Of a stretch of 31,773 nucleotides of DNA, positions 23,725 through 31,405 are shown piece by piece. The notes beneath the pieces are model-generated. The model ran no database searches. It saw only the letters and a list, made by a program, of their open reading frames with translations, and was not told the DNA's origin. Within the stretch, counting starts at the first letter, position 1; each line of letters begins with the position of its first letter. Source of the DNA: UBA2093 sp044340485 (lineage in GTDB: Bacteria; Actinomycetota; Acidimicrobiia; Acidimicrobiales; Ilumatobacteraceae). A program made the position numbers and the translations under genes. The stretch covers positions 1 through 31,773 of the forward strand of contig JBIITN010000019.1 of assembly GCA_044340485.1 (NCBI GenBank). Direction: 5' to 3'.

Positions 23725-26265
23725 CTAGTTCGTAGTGATCGAACGCAATATGTTTACTTTTGTGGCGCGATAGGCGGGATACACCGCTGCGATGACGCCA
23801 ACAATAAATGACATCACCAAGATCCAGAACAGGCTCATCAGCGGTATCTCAAACGATCGCAAACCTTGGTCGCGCAGAGCAAACACAATGATCCAGCCAA
23901 GACCGACACCCAGAATTGCCCCCAGTACGGCTCCTTGAAGTGATGTGATCACACTTTCCCAACGAACAGTGCTGCGCACTTGTGACCTCGTCATGCCGAC
24001 TGCACGTAACAATCCAATCTCGCGCTGGCGTTCGTACACAGACAGTAGCAAGGTAATGATGATGCCGACAATTGCAATGATGATGGACAGAGCGAGCAAG
24101 CCGTAAATCAAACCTAGTAACTGGTTTATTTGTGCGGCTTGTTCGTCGATGAATTCATCAATTGATTGCAGTTTGCCCACACCGTATTCATCAACCGTTG
24201 TTTGCAGTGCTGCGCGGGCTTGCTCATCGGGGATGTCATCGCGAGTGAGGATGTATACGCCAAAGTCAAAGCGCGCCACGGTGGTTCCCTCAAAGAGATC
24301 ACGGCTCACGATGTAACGCTCGGCAATCTCATCTTTTGTGTAAATACCTTGCACGGTCAGAGTACGTACTGAACTGTCGGCAAGTGTGACATCAATGGGC
24401 GAGCCAACCTGTACATCGAGTCTCTTGGCTCGACTTTCTGACACAAAGATGCCGTCAGCAGTGAGAGACGAGACGTTGCCTTCAATAAAGCCAAAGTCAA
24501 ATATTTCTGAGATCGTCTGTGGAGTAATAACAGTGAGCAAGGTGCCACCACCATCAACAACAGCAGCAGCTGTGCCAATGCCAGTTGCCGTCTCTACCTC
24601 AGGCAGTTCGTTGATCTCATCTGCAAGGTCGGGGCTAAGGCCACCGAAACCAAACGAGTTCACACTGATGGCATAGTCGCCGTAAAACTGTTCGCCAACA
24701 ACGTCACGAATTTGGCTCTGGATAGAAACAGCTAGTGCAGTCACTGCAGTCACTAACGCCACACCGATCATCACTGGCGCAGAGGTACGTGCTGTGCGCT
24801 TTGGATTTCGTGCTGCGTTATCGCGCGCCATTCGACCGGGTACACCACGAATCTTCTCAATGGGTATACCAATGAACAGAGCGAGTGGGCGTGAAATGAT
24901 CGGCCCCAGAATCAATGTGCCTATGAAGACAAGAACAATTGCAAGACCAAGTAGCACTGCGTCCGCACCCGCAATAACAGCAATGGTTGCTCCAACTCCG
25001 GCGATGGTAAAAAGCAATCCACTGACAAGTCGACCCACCGACACAGCCGTTGCTTCAACAGCGGTTTCACGCATGGCTGCAAGCGGCGGTACGCGTCCCG
25101 CGCGTCGGGCGGGCAAGAACGACGACAACATTGTGACAAGAAGTCCGACAATGATGGTGCTGATGATCGTGCTTGTGGAGACAACAAGGCCGGTACTTGG
25201 CAAGTCGATGCCAAATGAACTCAACAGTGCACTGAGCCCACGAGATAACCCGATTCCCGACACTAAACCAATGACGGAACCAAAAATGCCAATGACGGCA
25301 GCCTCGATCAACATGGCACCTGTGACCTGTCGTTTGCTTGCACCAATAGCGCGCAATAAGGCGTTTTCCTTTTGCCGTTGAGCGGCACTGATAGAGAACA
25401 CGTTGTAAATAACAAAACAGCCAACACCGAGTGCGATGTAGGAAAAGATGCTGAGGAATATTGAGATAAACGAGAGTGCATCGCCAATCTGGTTCTGTGC
25501 TTCTTCGGTGATCTCTGCACCTGTCAATGTCTCGAGGCGGGAGTCTTTCGGCAGTACGTCATCGATTCGAGACGCAAGCTCTTCATCCGACAGCGAACCA
25601 TCGCCAGTCACCAAGACTTGATCGACCACACCAGGTTCGGCAAGAAACTCAGATGCAGTTTCTACATCAAACAACGCAAATGTCGCGCCACCAGAGGTAC
25701 GCACATCGCCGTACGACGCCACACCCACAATGGTGAACTCGCGACTTCCAGATTGGGCAATGACACGTGTCGAGTCACCAACGGTGAAATTTCCAAGGTC
25801 AAAGGTGTATTCATCTAGTGCGACTTCCGTGGCTCCATTCGGGAGGCGACCACTACTAATTGACCACAACGATCCTTTGTAATCGGTGATCACGCTGCCA
25901 AATGTGGGTGGTCCCTGTCCGTCACTTCCAAGTGGTTTTCCATCGGATCCCACAACGCGTGCAAACGCTTGAATATCGCCTGCTGCGTCAAGCACTCCCG
26001 GAACTTCCTTGACGGTGTCAACCAGAGAAGATGAAATACGCGGACGTTCTTCGATACCGAAACCAACCTCAATGACATCTGACGAGCGAACGTACGCATT
26101 CACATTTTTGAATACGTCAGCAAAAAGGTTGTCAAATGATTGCGACAAGGTCGCTGAAAAAATGGATGTTCCCGCCAGGAATGCGGTTCCCAAGACAACC
26201 GCAATAGACGTTAAAGCCAGTCGCGTTTTACGCGCAAGAACACTACGAAGTGCAAAACGAAACAT
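23725..26265 (-). CDS. FtsX-like ABC transporter permease (MacB/LolC type, duplicated)
   Basis: An 846-residue permease with two FtsX-type halves. The first has a signal-anchor-like helix at about 16-37, a large extracytoplasmic domain (about 45-260) and three helices ending near FLPARRAGRVPPLAAMR (about 390). The second repeats the plan and ends VYPAYRATKVNILRSI. Both halves carry the coupling segment before the helices (QKENALLRAIGASKRQV and RQREIGLLRAVGMTRSQV). Such systems move lipoproteins, peptides or toxic compounds outward, or act as mechanotransmission devices; the cargo is unknown. The ATPase gene lies 9 bp upstream, and there is no ribosome binding site before ATG 26265 (a run of C instead), so translation probably depends on the ATPase gene. 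Confidence 0.93.
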   Translation of the reverse strand: MFRFALRSVLARKTRLALTSIAVVLGTAFLAGTSIFSATLSQSFDNLFADVFKNVNAYVRSSDVIEVGFGIEERPRISSSLVDTVKEVPGVLDAAGDIQAFARVVGSDGKPLGSDGQGPPTFGSVITDYKGSLWSISSGRLPNGATEVALDEYTFDLGNFTVGDSTRVIAQSGSREFTIVGVASYGDVRTSGGATFALFDVETASEFLAEPGVVDQVLVTGDGSLSDEELASRIDDVLPKDSRLETLTGAEITEEAQNQIGDALSFISIFLSIFSYIALGVGCFVIYNVFSISAAQRQKENALLRAIGASKRQVTGAMLIEAAVIGIFGSVIGLVSGIGLSRGLSALLSSFGIDLPSTGLVVSTSTIISTIIVGLLVTMLSSFLPARRAGRVPPLAAMRETAVEATAVSVGRLVSGLLFTIAGVGATIAVIAGADAVLLGLAIVLVFIGTLILGPIISRPLALFIGIPIEKIRGVPGRMARDNAARNPKRTARTSAPVMIGVALVTAVTALAVSIQSQIRDVVGEQFYGDYAISVNSFGFGGLSPDLADEINELPEVETATGIGTAAAVVDGGGTLLTVITPQTISEIFDFGFIEGNVSSLTADGIFVSESRAKRLDVQVGSPIDVTLADSSVRTLTVQGIYTKDEIAERYIVSRDLFEGTTVARFDFGVYILTRDDIPDEQARAALQTTVDEYGVGKLQSIDEFIDEQAAQINQLLGLIYGLLALSIIIAIVGIIITLLLSVYERQREIGLLRAVGMTRSQVRSTVRWESVITSLQGAVLGAILGVGLGWIIVFALRDQGLRSFEIPLMSLFWILVMSFIVGVIAAVYPAYRATKVNILRSITTN

Positions 26266-26274
26266 AAGGGGGGC

Positions 26275-27027
26275 TTAGTTGCCAAACTGCTTCATGCGAT
26301 CGAGCACTCGTTCAGGAGTCGGTTCGCGCATTTCATCAACTACCTGACCATCAGCAAGAAAGATGATGCGGTCGGCGTAACTTGCTGCCACTGGATCATG
26401 GGTGACCATCACGATTGTTTGGCCAAGATCTTTTACCGCATGACGCATAAACGTAAGAATTTCAGTGCCCGACCGGCTGTCGAGATTGCCGGTTGGTTCG
26501 TCGGCAAAAATAATGTCGGGCTGTGATGCGAGTGCACGTGCAACTGCAACGCGCTGTTGTTGACCACCGCTTAATTCACTAGGGCGATGCTTCAGACGAT
26601 CCTCGAGATGAACAATACGAATCACTTCAGCGATCCACGCCTCATCACCGTCGTTGCCACCCAGCATGAGAGGCAACTTGATGTTTTCTTCTGCAGTCAA
26701 AGTGGGAACGAGATTGAATGACTGAAAGACAAAACCAATTTTGTCGCGACGAAGGCGCGTGAGGTCGCGGTCATTGAGATCATTGACGACAACCCCGCCG
26801 ATAATTGCGGTGCCAGAGGTGAGGTCTTCAAGCCCGGCCAAACAATGCATCAGCGTTGATTTGCCAGAACCACTCGGGCCCATGATTGCGGTGAATTCAC
26901 CTTCGGCAAATTGAACGCTCACGTCACGTAGTGCGTGCACTTCACTGTCGCCAGTTCCGTAGATCTTGGATGCATGGTCTACGAGGGCTGCCACTGTGCT
27001 GGCAGGGGCCGGGGGTGGGAAAGTCAT
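26275..27027 (-). CDS. ABC transporter ATP-binding protein (MacB/LolD type)
   Basis: A 250-residue ATPase partner of the adjacent FtsX-like permease. Motifs: Walker A MGPSGSGKST, Q-loop FVFQSFNLVPTLTAEENI (typical of the MacB/LolD group), signature LSGGQQQRVAVARAL, Walker B IIFADEPTGNLDS and H-loop VTHDP. The N-terminal 15 residues are Pro/Ala-rich, outside the domain; an internal start is possible but none has a better signal. TAGACA lies 6 nt before ATG 27027, a partial match to the leaderless pattern. Gene order ATPase then permease with a 9-bp gap is the standard operon. Confidence 0.94.
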   Translation of the reverse strand: MTFPPPAPASTVAALVDHASKIYGTGDSEVHALRDVSVQFAEGEFTAIMGPSGSGKSTLMHCLAGLEDLTSGTAIIGGVVVNDLNDRDLTRLRRDKIGFVFQSFNLVPTLTAEENIKLPLMLGGNDGDEAWIAEVIRIVHLEDRLKHRPSELSGGQQQRVAVARALASQPDIIFADEPTGNLDSRSGTEILTFMRHAVKDLGQTIVMVTHDPVAASYADRIIFLADGQVVDEMREPTPERVLDRMKQFGN

Positions 27028-27033
27028 GCGTTA

Positions 27034-27039
27034 TGTCTA
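27034..27039 (-). promoter_or_regulatory. Possible -10 (TAGACA) of the ABC exporter operon
   Basis: TAGACA is followed by 6 nt and ATG 27027. The last base departs from TANNNT, so the call is weak. Confidence 0.28.
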
Positions 27040-27093
27040 CTAAGGTAATCTGCGACCCACACGCCATCTGTGGTCACGTCGTGATGACGAGCG

Positions 27094-27729
27094 CTATTTA
27101 TTTGGCTGTGAAAGCACGCGGAGATAGGGCTTCACGGTCTTCCAGCCTTGTGGGAATAACGTTTTTGCCTCGTCGTCGCTCACAGCGGCACCGATGATGA
27201 CATCATCTCCATCGGTCCAGTTCGCAGGAGTCGCAACTTTGTATTTGGCGGTGAGCTGCAAGGAATCGATGACCCGCAAGATCTCGTCGAAATTACGACC
27301 GGTGGACGCAGGGTAGGTAAGTGTGAGTTTTACCTTTTTGTCTGGGCCAATGATGAATACCGAACGAACCGTGAAAGTGTCGTTTGCGTTCGGATGAATC
27401 ATGTCGTATAAGTCAGACACTTTGCGGTCTGCATCACCAATCATGGGGAAATTCACTGGTGTTCCCTGTGTTTCAGCGATGTCACCTTCCCATTTCACAT
27501 GTGAATCGACAGGGTCAACTGACAAACCGATGACTTTCACATTTCGCTTGTCAAACTCAGGTTTGATGCGCGCGACATAACCAAGTTCGGTGGTGCATAC
27601 GGGAGTGAAATCTTTGGGATGGCTAAACAGGACCCCCCAAGAGTCGCCGAGCCAATCATGGAAGTGGATCGTGCCTTGCGTGGTGTCGGCGGTGAAATCT
27701 GGTGCGGTGTCTCCAAGACGAACAGACAT
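27094..27729 (-). CDS. 1-Cys peroxiredoxin (Prx6/AhpC-TSA family)
   Basis: A 211-residue peroxiredoxin that reduces hydrogen peroxide and organic hydroperoxides in the cytoplasm. The peroxidatic site is HPKDFTPVCTTE with Cys45, Thr42 and Pro38, and this is the only cysteine in the protein, so a separate thiol must resolve the sulfenic acid, as in the 1-Cys Prx6 group. The C-terminal domain (VATPANWTDGDDVIIGAAVSDDEA..FPQGW) is also of that group. ATG 27729 is preceded by AAGGAG at 6 nt, the best ribosome binding site of the window, in contrast with its leaderless neighbours. It diverges from folD. Confidence 0.95.
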   Translation of the reverse strand: MSVRLGDTAPDFTADTTQGTIHFHDWLGDSWGVLFSHPKDFTPVCTTELGYVARIKPEFDKRNVKVIGLSVDPVDSHVKWEGDIAETQGTPVNFPMIGDADRKVSDLYDMIHPNANDTFTVRSVFIIGPDKKVKLTLTYPASTGRNFDEILRVIDSLQLTAKYKVATPANWTDGDDVIIGAAVSDDEAKTLFPQGWKTVKPYLRVLSQPNK

Positions 27730-27774
27730 GGTGAACTCCTTGTTCTACGTGTGCATACTCACGTTTCTCTAATT

Positions 27775-27793
27775 CCCGACCAATCTTATCGGG
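27775..27793. promoter_or_regulatory. Inverted repeat CCCGA-N9-TCGGG between peroxiredoxin and folD
   Basis: Arms CCCGA (27775-27779) and TCGGG (27789-27793) are perfect over 5 bp with a 9-bp centre, about 50 bp upstream of the peroxiredoxin start. It could be an operator for an oxidative-stress regulator; the arms are short, so chance is not excluded. Confidence 0.3.
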
Positions 27794-27833
27794 TTTTAAG
27801 GACTCTCCACCGAGTCACCCGAGATCTGCGCCA

Positions 27834-27849
27834 GCCCGTGATTTCGGGC
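27834..27849. promoter_or_regulatory. Inverted repeat GCCCG-N6-CGGGC at the folD -35 position
   Basis: Arms at 27834-27838 and 27845-27849 end 5 bp before the folD -10, where a -35 would lie. A regulator bound here would block or help polymerase. Only 5-bp arms, so tentative. Confidence 0.28.
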
Positions 27850-27854
27850 GCTTG

Positions 27855-27860
27855 TAGCCT
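27855..27860 (+). promoter_or_regulatory. -10 hexamer TAGCCT, leaderless promoter of folD
   Basis: TAGCCT is followed by 6 nt and GTG 27867. It is the same hexamer as before the DUF5522 gene and supports the GTG rather than ATG 27897. Confidence 0.48.
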
Positions 27861-27866
27861 GAAGAG

Positions 27867-28736
27867 GTGGAACGCGGTGCACTTCAGACGGTCATTATGG
27901 ATGGCAAGGTGTTACGAGACGAGACCCTCGACCGCCTGCGCCAGCGGATCGTTAGTGCAGGCAACCCCGACGTGTGCTTGGCAACCGTTTTGGTGGGCGA
28001 CGATGCTCCCAGCCATACCTACGTAGCTAGCAAGCACAAGATGGCCAATTCAGTGGGAATTCGCTCGGTGGGAGTCGATCTGTCGACGGAGACAACGCAA
28101 GCCGAACTCGAACAAGCAGTCGAGCAGTTAGTTGATGACAAGTCGGTGCATGGGATTTTGATTCAGATGCCTTTGCCTGAGCATCTCGATACAGATTCGG
28201 TGTTGCGATTGGTGCCCGCGGAAAAAGATGTCGACGGATTGACAGAAGCATCACTTGGCCGATTGATGCGTGGTATTGACGGGCATGTTGGCTGCACACC
28301 ACTTGGCGTGTTACGTCTGCTGCAGCGATACAACATTGAAACATCGGGGCGTCATGCAGTAGTGGTAGGACGATCAACGTTGGTGGGACTACCACTAGCA
28401 GTGCTGCTTGCGCGCAAAGGAATTGACTGCACGGTCACTCTCGCGCATTCACGCACTCCAGACCTTATTGAAGTGTGTCGGAATGCCGACATTTTGATCT
28501 CGGCCACTGGAATGGCGCGCAGTATTACTACTGAACATGTAAAGACTGGTGCGGCCGTTATTGATGTTGGAATTTCACGCACCGAAGCAGGCATTGTTGG
28601 CGACGTTGATTTTGATTCTGTACTCGGAATCGCGGGTGCGGTAACACCGATGCCTGGCGGTACTGGAGTGATGACAGTTGCGTCGCTACTAGAGAACACA
28701 CTTGCGGCTGCGCGCATGCAAGGGGTGTCAGTGTGA
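27867..28736 (+). CDS. folD: Bifunctional methylenetetrahydrofolate dehydrogenase/cyclohydrolase FolD
   Basis: A 289-residue cytoplasmic enzyme that interconverts 5,10-methylene- and 10-formyl-tetrahydrofolate, supplying one-carbon units. Landmarks: YVASKHK with the catalytic Tyr and Lys, IQMPLPEHLD, KDVDGLT with the catalytic Asp, GCTPLGVLRLL, the NADP site VVGRSTLVGLPLAVLL, and TPMPGGTGVMTVASLLENT at the end. GTG 27867 is chosen from the TAGCCT 6 nt upstream; ATG 27897 would give a shorter but still complete-looking protein. The stop overlaps the start of the subtilisin gene as GTGA, an unexpected partner. Confidence 0.95.
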   Translation: MERGALQTVIMDGKVLRDETLDRLRQRIVSAGNPDVCLATVLVGDDAPSHTYVASKHKMANSVGIRSVGVDLSTETTQAELEQAVEQLVDDKSVHGILIQMPLPEHLDTDSVLRLVPAEKDVDGLTEASLGRLMRGIDGHVGCTPLGVLRLLQRYNIETSGRHAVVVGRSTLVGLPLAVLLARKGIDCTVTLAHSRTPDLIEVCRNADILISATGMARSITTEHVKTGAAVIDVGISRTEAGIVGDVDFDSVLGIAGAVTPMPGGTGVMTVASLLENTLAAARMQGVSV

Positions 28737-30973
28737 AGTTGCGCGCTTTCGCTGCAACGATTGCAGTGATTGTCGGACTGGTGACGTTTTCTGCAACGAC
28801 ATCTAGCGCAAATAGTGATCGGAGTGTGCGCGCTTCATCGGAAGAAGTGCAGGCCTATGCGGCTGGTCGATATATCGTCACGACTCGACGAAATGTCACT
28901 CCAGCTGCGCTTTTGAATGGACATCCAGGTGTTCGCTCTAAAGCAAGAACTTTTCGCTCCGCAATACGTGGTTTTGTCGCTGATCTAACTGCGGAGGAAG
29001 CAAACTCTCTGATTAATGATCCGCAGGTTTTATCTGTGGAGCCTGACCAAATAATCAGGGTAGAAGCATCGCAGAGTCGAGACACCCTGCTGGTACCTGG
29101 AAATGTATGGGGAGTTGACCGCACTGATCAGCGTTCGCTACCACTTGTTGAAAGTTTTACTGCTTCCACCAATGGTGCTGATGTGTACATCTATGTGGTG
29201 GACACTCCCATCCGTACTTCGCATACGCAGTTTTTTACGGGTGCATCATCTCGAGTCTTGTCAGGCTTCCCAGATGGTTATTCGTTAGCCACAGGATGTG
29301 ATGGGCACGGAACGCACGTTGCAGGTACTGCACTTGGTTCGGATGTCGGAGTAGCACCTGTTGCCAAACTGGTACCAGTGCCTGTTCTGAATTGCTCGGG
29401 CACTGGATACTCGAGTGATGTAATCAGTGGACTTGAGTGGATTCTTGATGATGTTGTTGATAACAATCGGCGTCCAGCAGTTGTCAACTTGAGTTTGGGC
29501 GGTGGAGTTTTTGCAGGGTTAGACAACGCCGTGAACAACTTGATTGCAGCCAATATCACTGTGGTAGTTGCTGCTGGAAACGCAACTCAAGATGCGTGCA
29601 ATGTCTCGCCCGCTCGGACACCACTCGCTATCACTGTTGCTGCGTCGACTGTTACGGATCGTGAAGCGACTTTTAGTAACTATGGGAATTGCGTAGATAT
29701 ATTCGCGCCAGGCGTTGACACGCTGTCTGCCTGGTCAACGGGAGACGATGCGGGTGCATTTCTTGATGGCACGTCGATGGCGGCACCACATGTGGCCGGA
29801 GTCATCGCTTTGTACCTTGAAGCAAACCCATCCGCCACCCCCGAACAGGTATGGAACTGGCTACGTGTTAACTCCACTGGGTGTGTTATCACTTATCCCA
29901 CGGCCCGTGCGTTGCGATCACCAAACAGGTTGTTGTATTCCGGTAACGCGTTAGGACGTCCATGTCCACCTAGTTCGGTCGCGGCGAGTGTCGGAGATTC
30001 AACCTCGAATGTGTCCTGGTCAATTCCGGAAGGGTTTAGTGGCTCTGAGGTCCTTATTTACTCTGTGACTACAGTTCCCGCAAGTGCTGGCTGTGTCACT
30101 ACGGGATTTTCGTGTTCAATCACTGGTCTAATTAATGGGCAGCGATACTCGGTTTCGGTCGTGGCTTCCAACTCGTCGTTCACGAGTGCAACTGCGGCAA
30201 CGACGACTGTAACGCCGGAGGGTGTTCCGATTGCTCCGACGATTTCTGGTTTCACAATTGGGAATGCAAGTGCAACAGTGTCGTGGGGATCAGTCCCATC
30301 TACTTCCACTGTCACTTACACGGCCACCGCTCAACCTGGTGGACAATCGTGTAGTACAACGCAATTAACGTGCACAATTCCGGGCTTGACCAACGGCGCC
30401 ACGTATACGTTTACTGTGGTCGCTGCAAACATCAGTGGTGCAGGTGCGGCAAGTGTGGCCGCAGTGGCTGCCACCTATACGACGCCGCCGGCGTCGGTGG
30501 CGAGTCGCATCCGGACAAAAAGCAAGCAGATCACTCTCACATGGAATGCACTTGAAGTTCCGTACGCACTCTCATACACCGTGCGCGTGGCGGGTACAAA
30601 TAAATCGTGTGTTACTACAACAACTTCATGCACTGTCACAAAATTGACAAATGGCAAGCGCTATCGACTGACGGTGACGGCTACAAACATTGCTGGCGAC
30701 GGTCTGCCATCTCAGCGAACCCCGTATGTAGTGCCGGGAATCAACGTTTTACGAAACACAATCTCTAAGAAGAAGAAAATCTTGTTGTCGAAATTTATGA
30801 CCACGTTGTCGGCTGGCCGGAAGACCTACAAGGTGACGAAAGGTGCCTGTCGAATTTCATCGGGATATTTGGTGGCGCCATCGCGGGCAGGCTCGTGCAC
30901 GTTGCAGCTGTCTGTGTCAGCATCTGGTGCGTACCCCAGTATGTACAACACTGCCAATATCAAGGTGACGTGA
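28733..30973 (+). CDS. Secreted S8 (subtilisin/proteinase K-like) serine peptidase with Fn3-like repeats
   Basis: A 746-residue exported protease. A signal peptide (about 1-26) is followed by an I9-type propeptide (about 37-110, RYIVTTRRNVTP..VLSVEPDQIIRVE). The catalytic domain has Asp157 (VVDTPIRTSH), His192 (GHGTHVAGTALG), the oxyanion Asn283 (AAGN) and Ser348 (GTSMAAPHVAGVIALYL). Three Fn3-like beta domains follow (about 412-500, 501-590, 590-672), each with a Cys pair and a ITGLINGQRYSVSVVA-like core, then a 75-residue beta domain. No LPXTG anchor is seen, so it is probably released or held by Fn3 contacts. GTG 28733 overlaps the folD stop by 4 bp. Confidence 0.94.
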   Translation: MKLRAFAATIAVIVGLVTFSATTSSANSDRSVRASSEEVQAYAAGRYIVTTRRNVTPAALLNGHPGVRSKARTFRSAIRGFVADLTAEEANSLINDPQVLSVEPDQIIRVEASQSRDTLLVPGNVWGVDRTDQRSLPLVESFTASTNGADVYIYVVDTPIRTSHTQFFTGASSRVLSGFPDGYSLATGCDGHGTHVAGTALGSDVGVAPVAKLVPVPVLNCSGTGYSSDVISGLEWILDDVVDNNRRPAVVNLSLGGGVFAGLDNAVNNLIAANITVVVAAGNATQDACNVSPARTPLAITVAASTVTDREATFSNYGNCVDIFAPGVDTLSAWSTGDDAGAFLDGTSMAAPHVAGVIALYLEANPSATPEQVWNWLRVNSTGCVITYPTARALRSPNRLLYSGNALGRPCPPSSVAASVGDSTSNVSWSIPEGFSGSEVLIYSVTTVPASAGCVTTGFSCSITGLINGQRYSVSVVASNSSFTSATAATTTVTPEGVPIAPTISGFTIGNASATVSWGSVPSTSTVTYTATAQPGGQSCSTTQLTCTIPGLTNGATYTFTVVAANISGAGAASVAAVAATYTTPPASVASRIRTKSKQITLTWNALEVPYALSYTVRVAGTNKSCVTTTTSCTVTKLTNGKRYRLTVTATNIAGDGLPSQRTPYVVPGINVLRNTISKKKKILLSKFMTTLSAGRKTYKVTKGACRISSGYLVAPSRAGSCTLQLSVSASGAYPSMYNTANIKVT

Positions 30974-30982
30974 ACTTGTCAC

Positions 30983-30988
30983 TAGACT
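30983..30988 (+). promoter_or_regulatory. -10 hexamer TAGACT, leaderless promoter of the rhodanese gene
   Basis: TAGACT is followed by 6 nt and ATG 30995. Just upstream an inverted repeat GTGAC-N8-GTCAC (30965-30982) abuts it, spanning the end of the peptidase gene. Confidence 0.48.
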
Positions 30989-30994
30989 GAACGT

Positions 30995-31267
30995 ATGTCG
31001 CAAGGAAAAATTATTATCGATGTTCGTGATGTTGCTGAATTTGAAGGCGGTCATGTGCAAGGCGCAATCAATATGAGCCTCAATGAAGGCGTATTTGAAC
31101 AGCAAATGATGAGTCTTGATCCATCCGTTTCATACCAGTTGTATTGCAAAAGTGGTGGCCGATCAGCTTTTGCAACTGATTTGTTGCAACGCCTAGGTTT
31201 TGAAAATGTTGAAAACTTAGGCAGTGTTGAAGACGCAGCAGCAGATTTGAATCTTCCTATTGTGTAA
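30995..31267 (+). CDS. Single-domain rhodanese-like sulfurtransferase
   Basis: A 90-residue rhodanese domain. IIIDVRDVAEFEGGHVQGAINM is the usual first half and the active loop YCKSGGRSAFATDLLQRLGF carries Cys51, which would hold a persulfide; a C-K-S-G-G-R loop resembles the thiosulfate sulfurtransferase/GlpE type. A catalytic rather than regulatory role is therefore likely. Length is typical of a stand-alone domain. It lies 21 bp after the subtilisin gene but has its own TAGACT 6 nt before the ATG. Confidence 0.92.
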   Translation: MSQGKIIIDVRDVAEFEGGHVQGAINMSLNEGVFEQQMMSLDPSVSYQLYCKSGGRSAFATDLLQRLGFENVENLGSVEDAAADLNLPIV

Positions 31268-31374
31268 ATAGTTCCGCATCACTTCGTTAACTTATAGAGG
31301 ATGTTTGTTTAGTTATCGACTTGTGCTGTCGAGATAAACCCCTAGCACCCAACAGAATCATTCATAAGGCTTGT

Positions 31375-31396
31375 CCTTTACACCATGGTGTAAAGG
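31375..31396. promoter_or_regulatory. Perfect 22-bp palindrome overlapping the ribosome binding site of the RCC1 gene
   Basis: The half-site CCTTTACACCA is followed directly by its exact reverse complement. The end of the right arm (AAAGG) is the first part of AAAGGGGG, the ribosome binding site of the gene starting at 31406. It could be a repressor operator or, in RNA, a hairpin that hides the ribosome binding site. It also contains ATG GTG TAA, probably by chance. Confidence 0.65.
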
Positions 31397-31405
31397 GGGC
31401 CGTCA

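Noticed and set aside
23717..23731. Palindrome AGTACGTACT between the Nei2-like and FtsX genes
   Set aside because: Only 10 bp and next to two convergent stops; too short to claim a site, and it has no T run for a terminator.
24794..25381. Rightward 195-codon open frame antisense to the FtsX permease
   Set aside because: Shadow of a conserved coding region; composition is Met/Pro/Ala-rich with no domain.
27070..27090. Inverted repeat GTCA-N8-TGAC with TCACG-T-CGTGA inside, downstream of the peroxiredoxin gene
   Set aside because: No following T run and short arms; not convincing as terminator or operator.
31305..31340. Bulged inverted repeat TTATCGAC/GTCGAGATAA in the leader region of the RCC1 gene, considered as a riboswitch
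   Set aside because: The stem has a 2-nt bulge and I could not match it to any known riboswitch core.
31381..31393. Two-codon open frame ATG-GTG-TAA inside the palindrome before the RCC1 gene
   Set aside because: It follows from the palindrome sequence itself and has no ribosome binding site; chance is the simpler reading.
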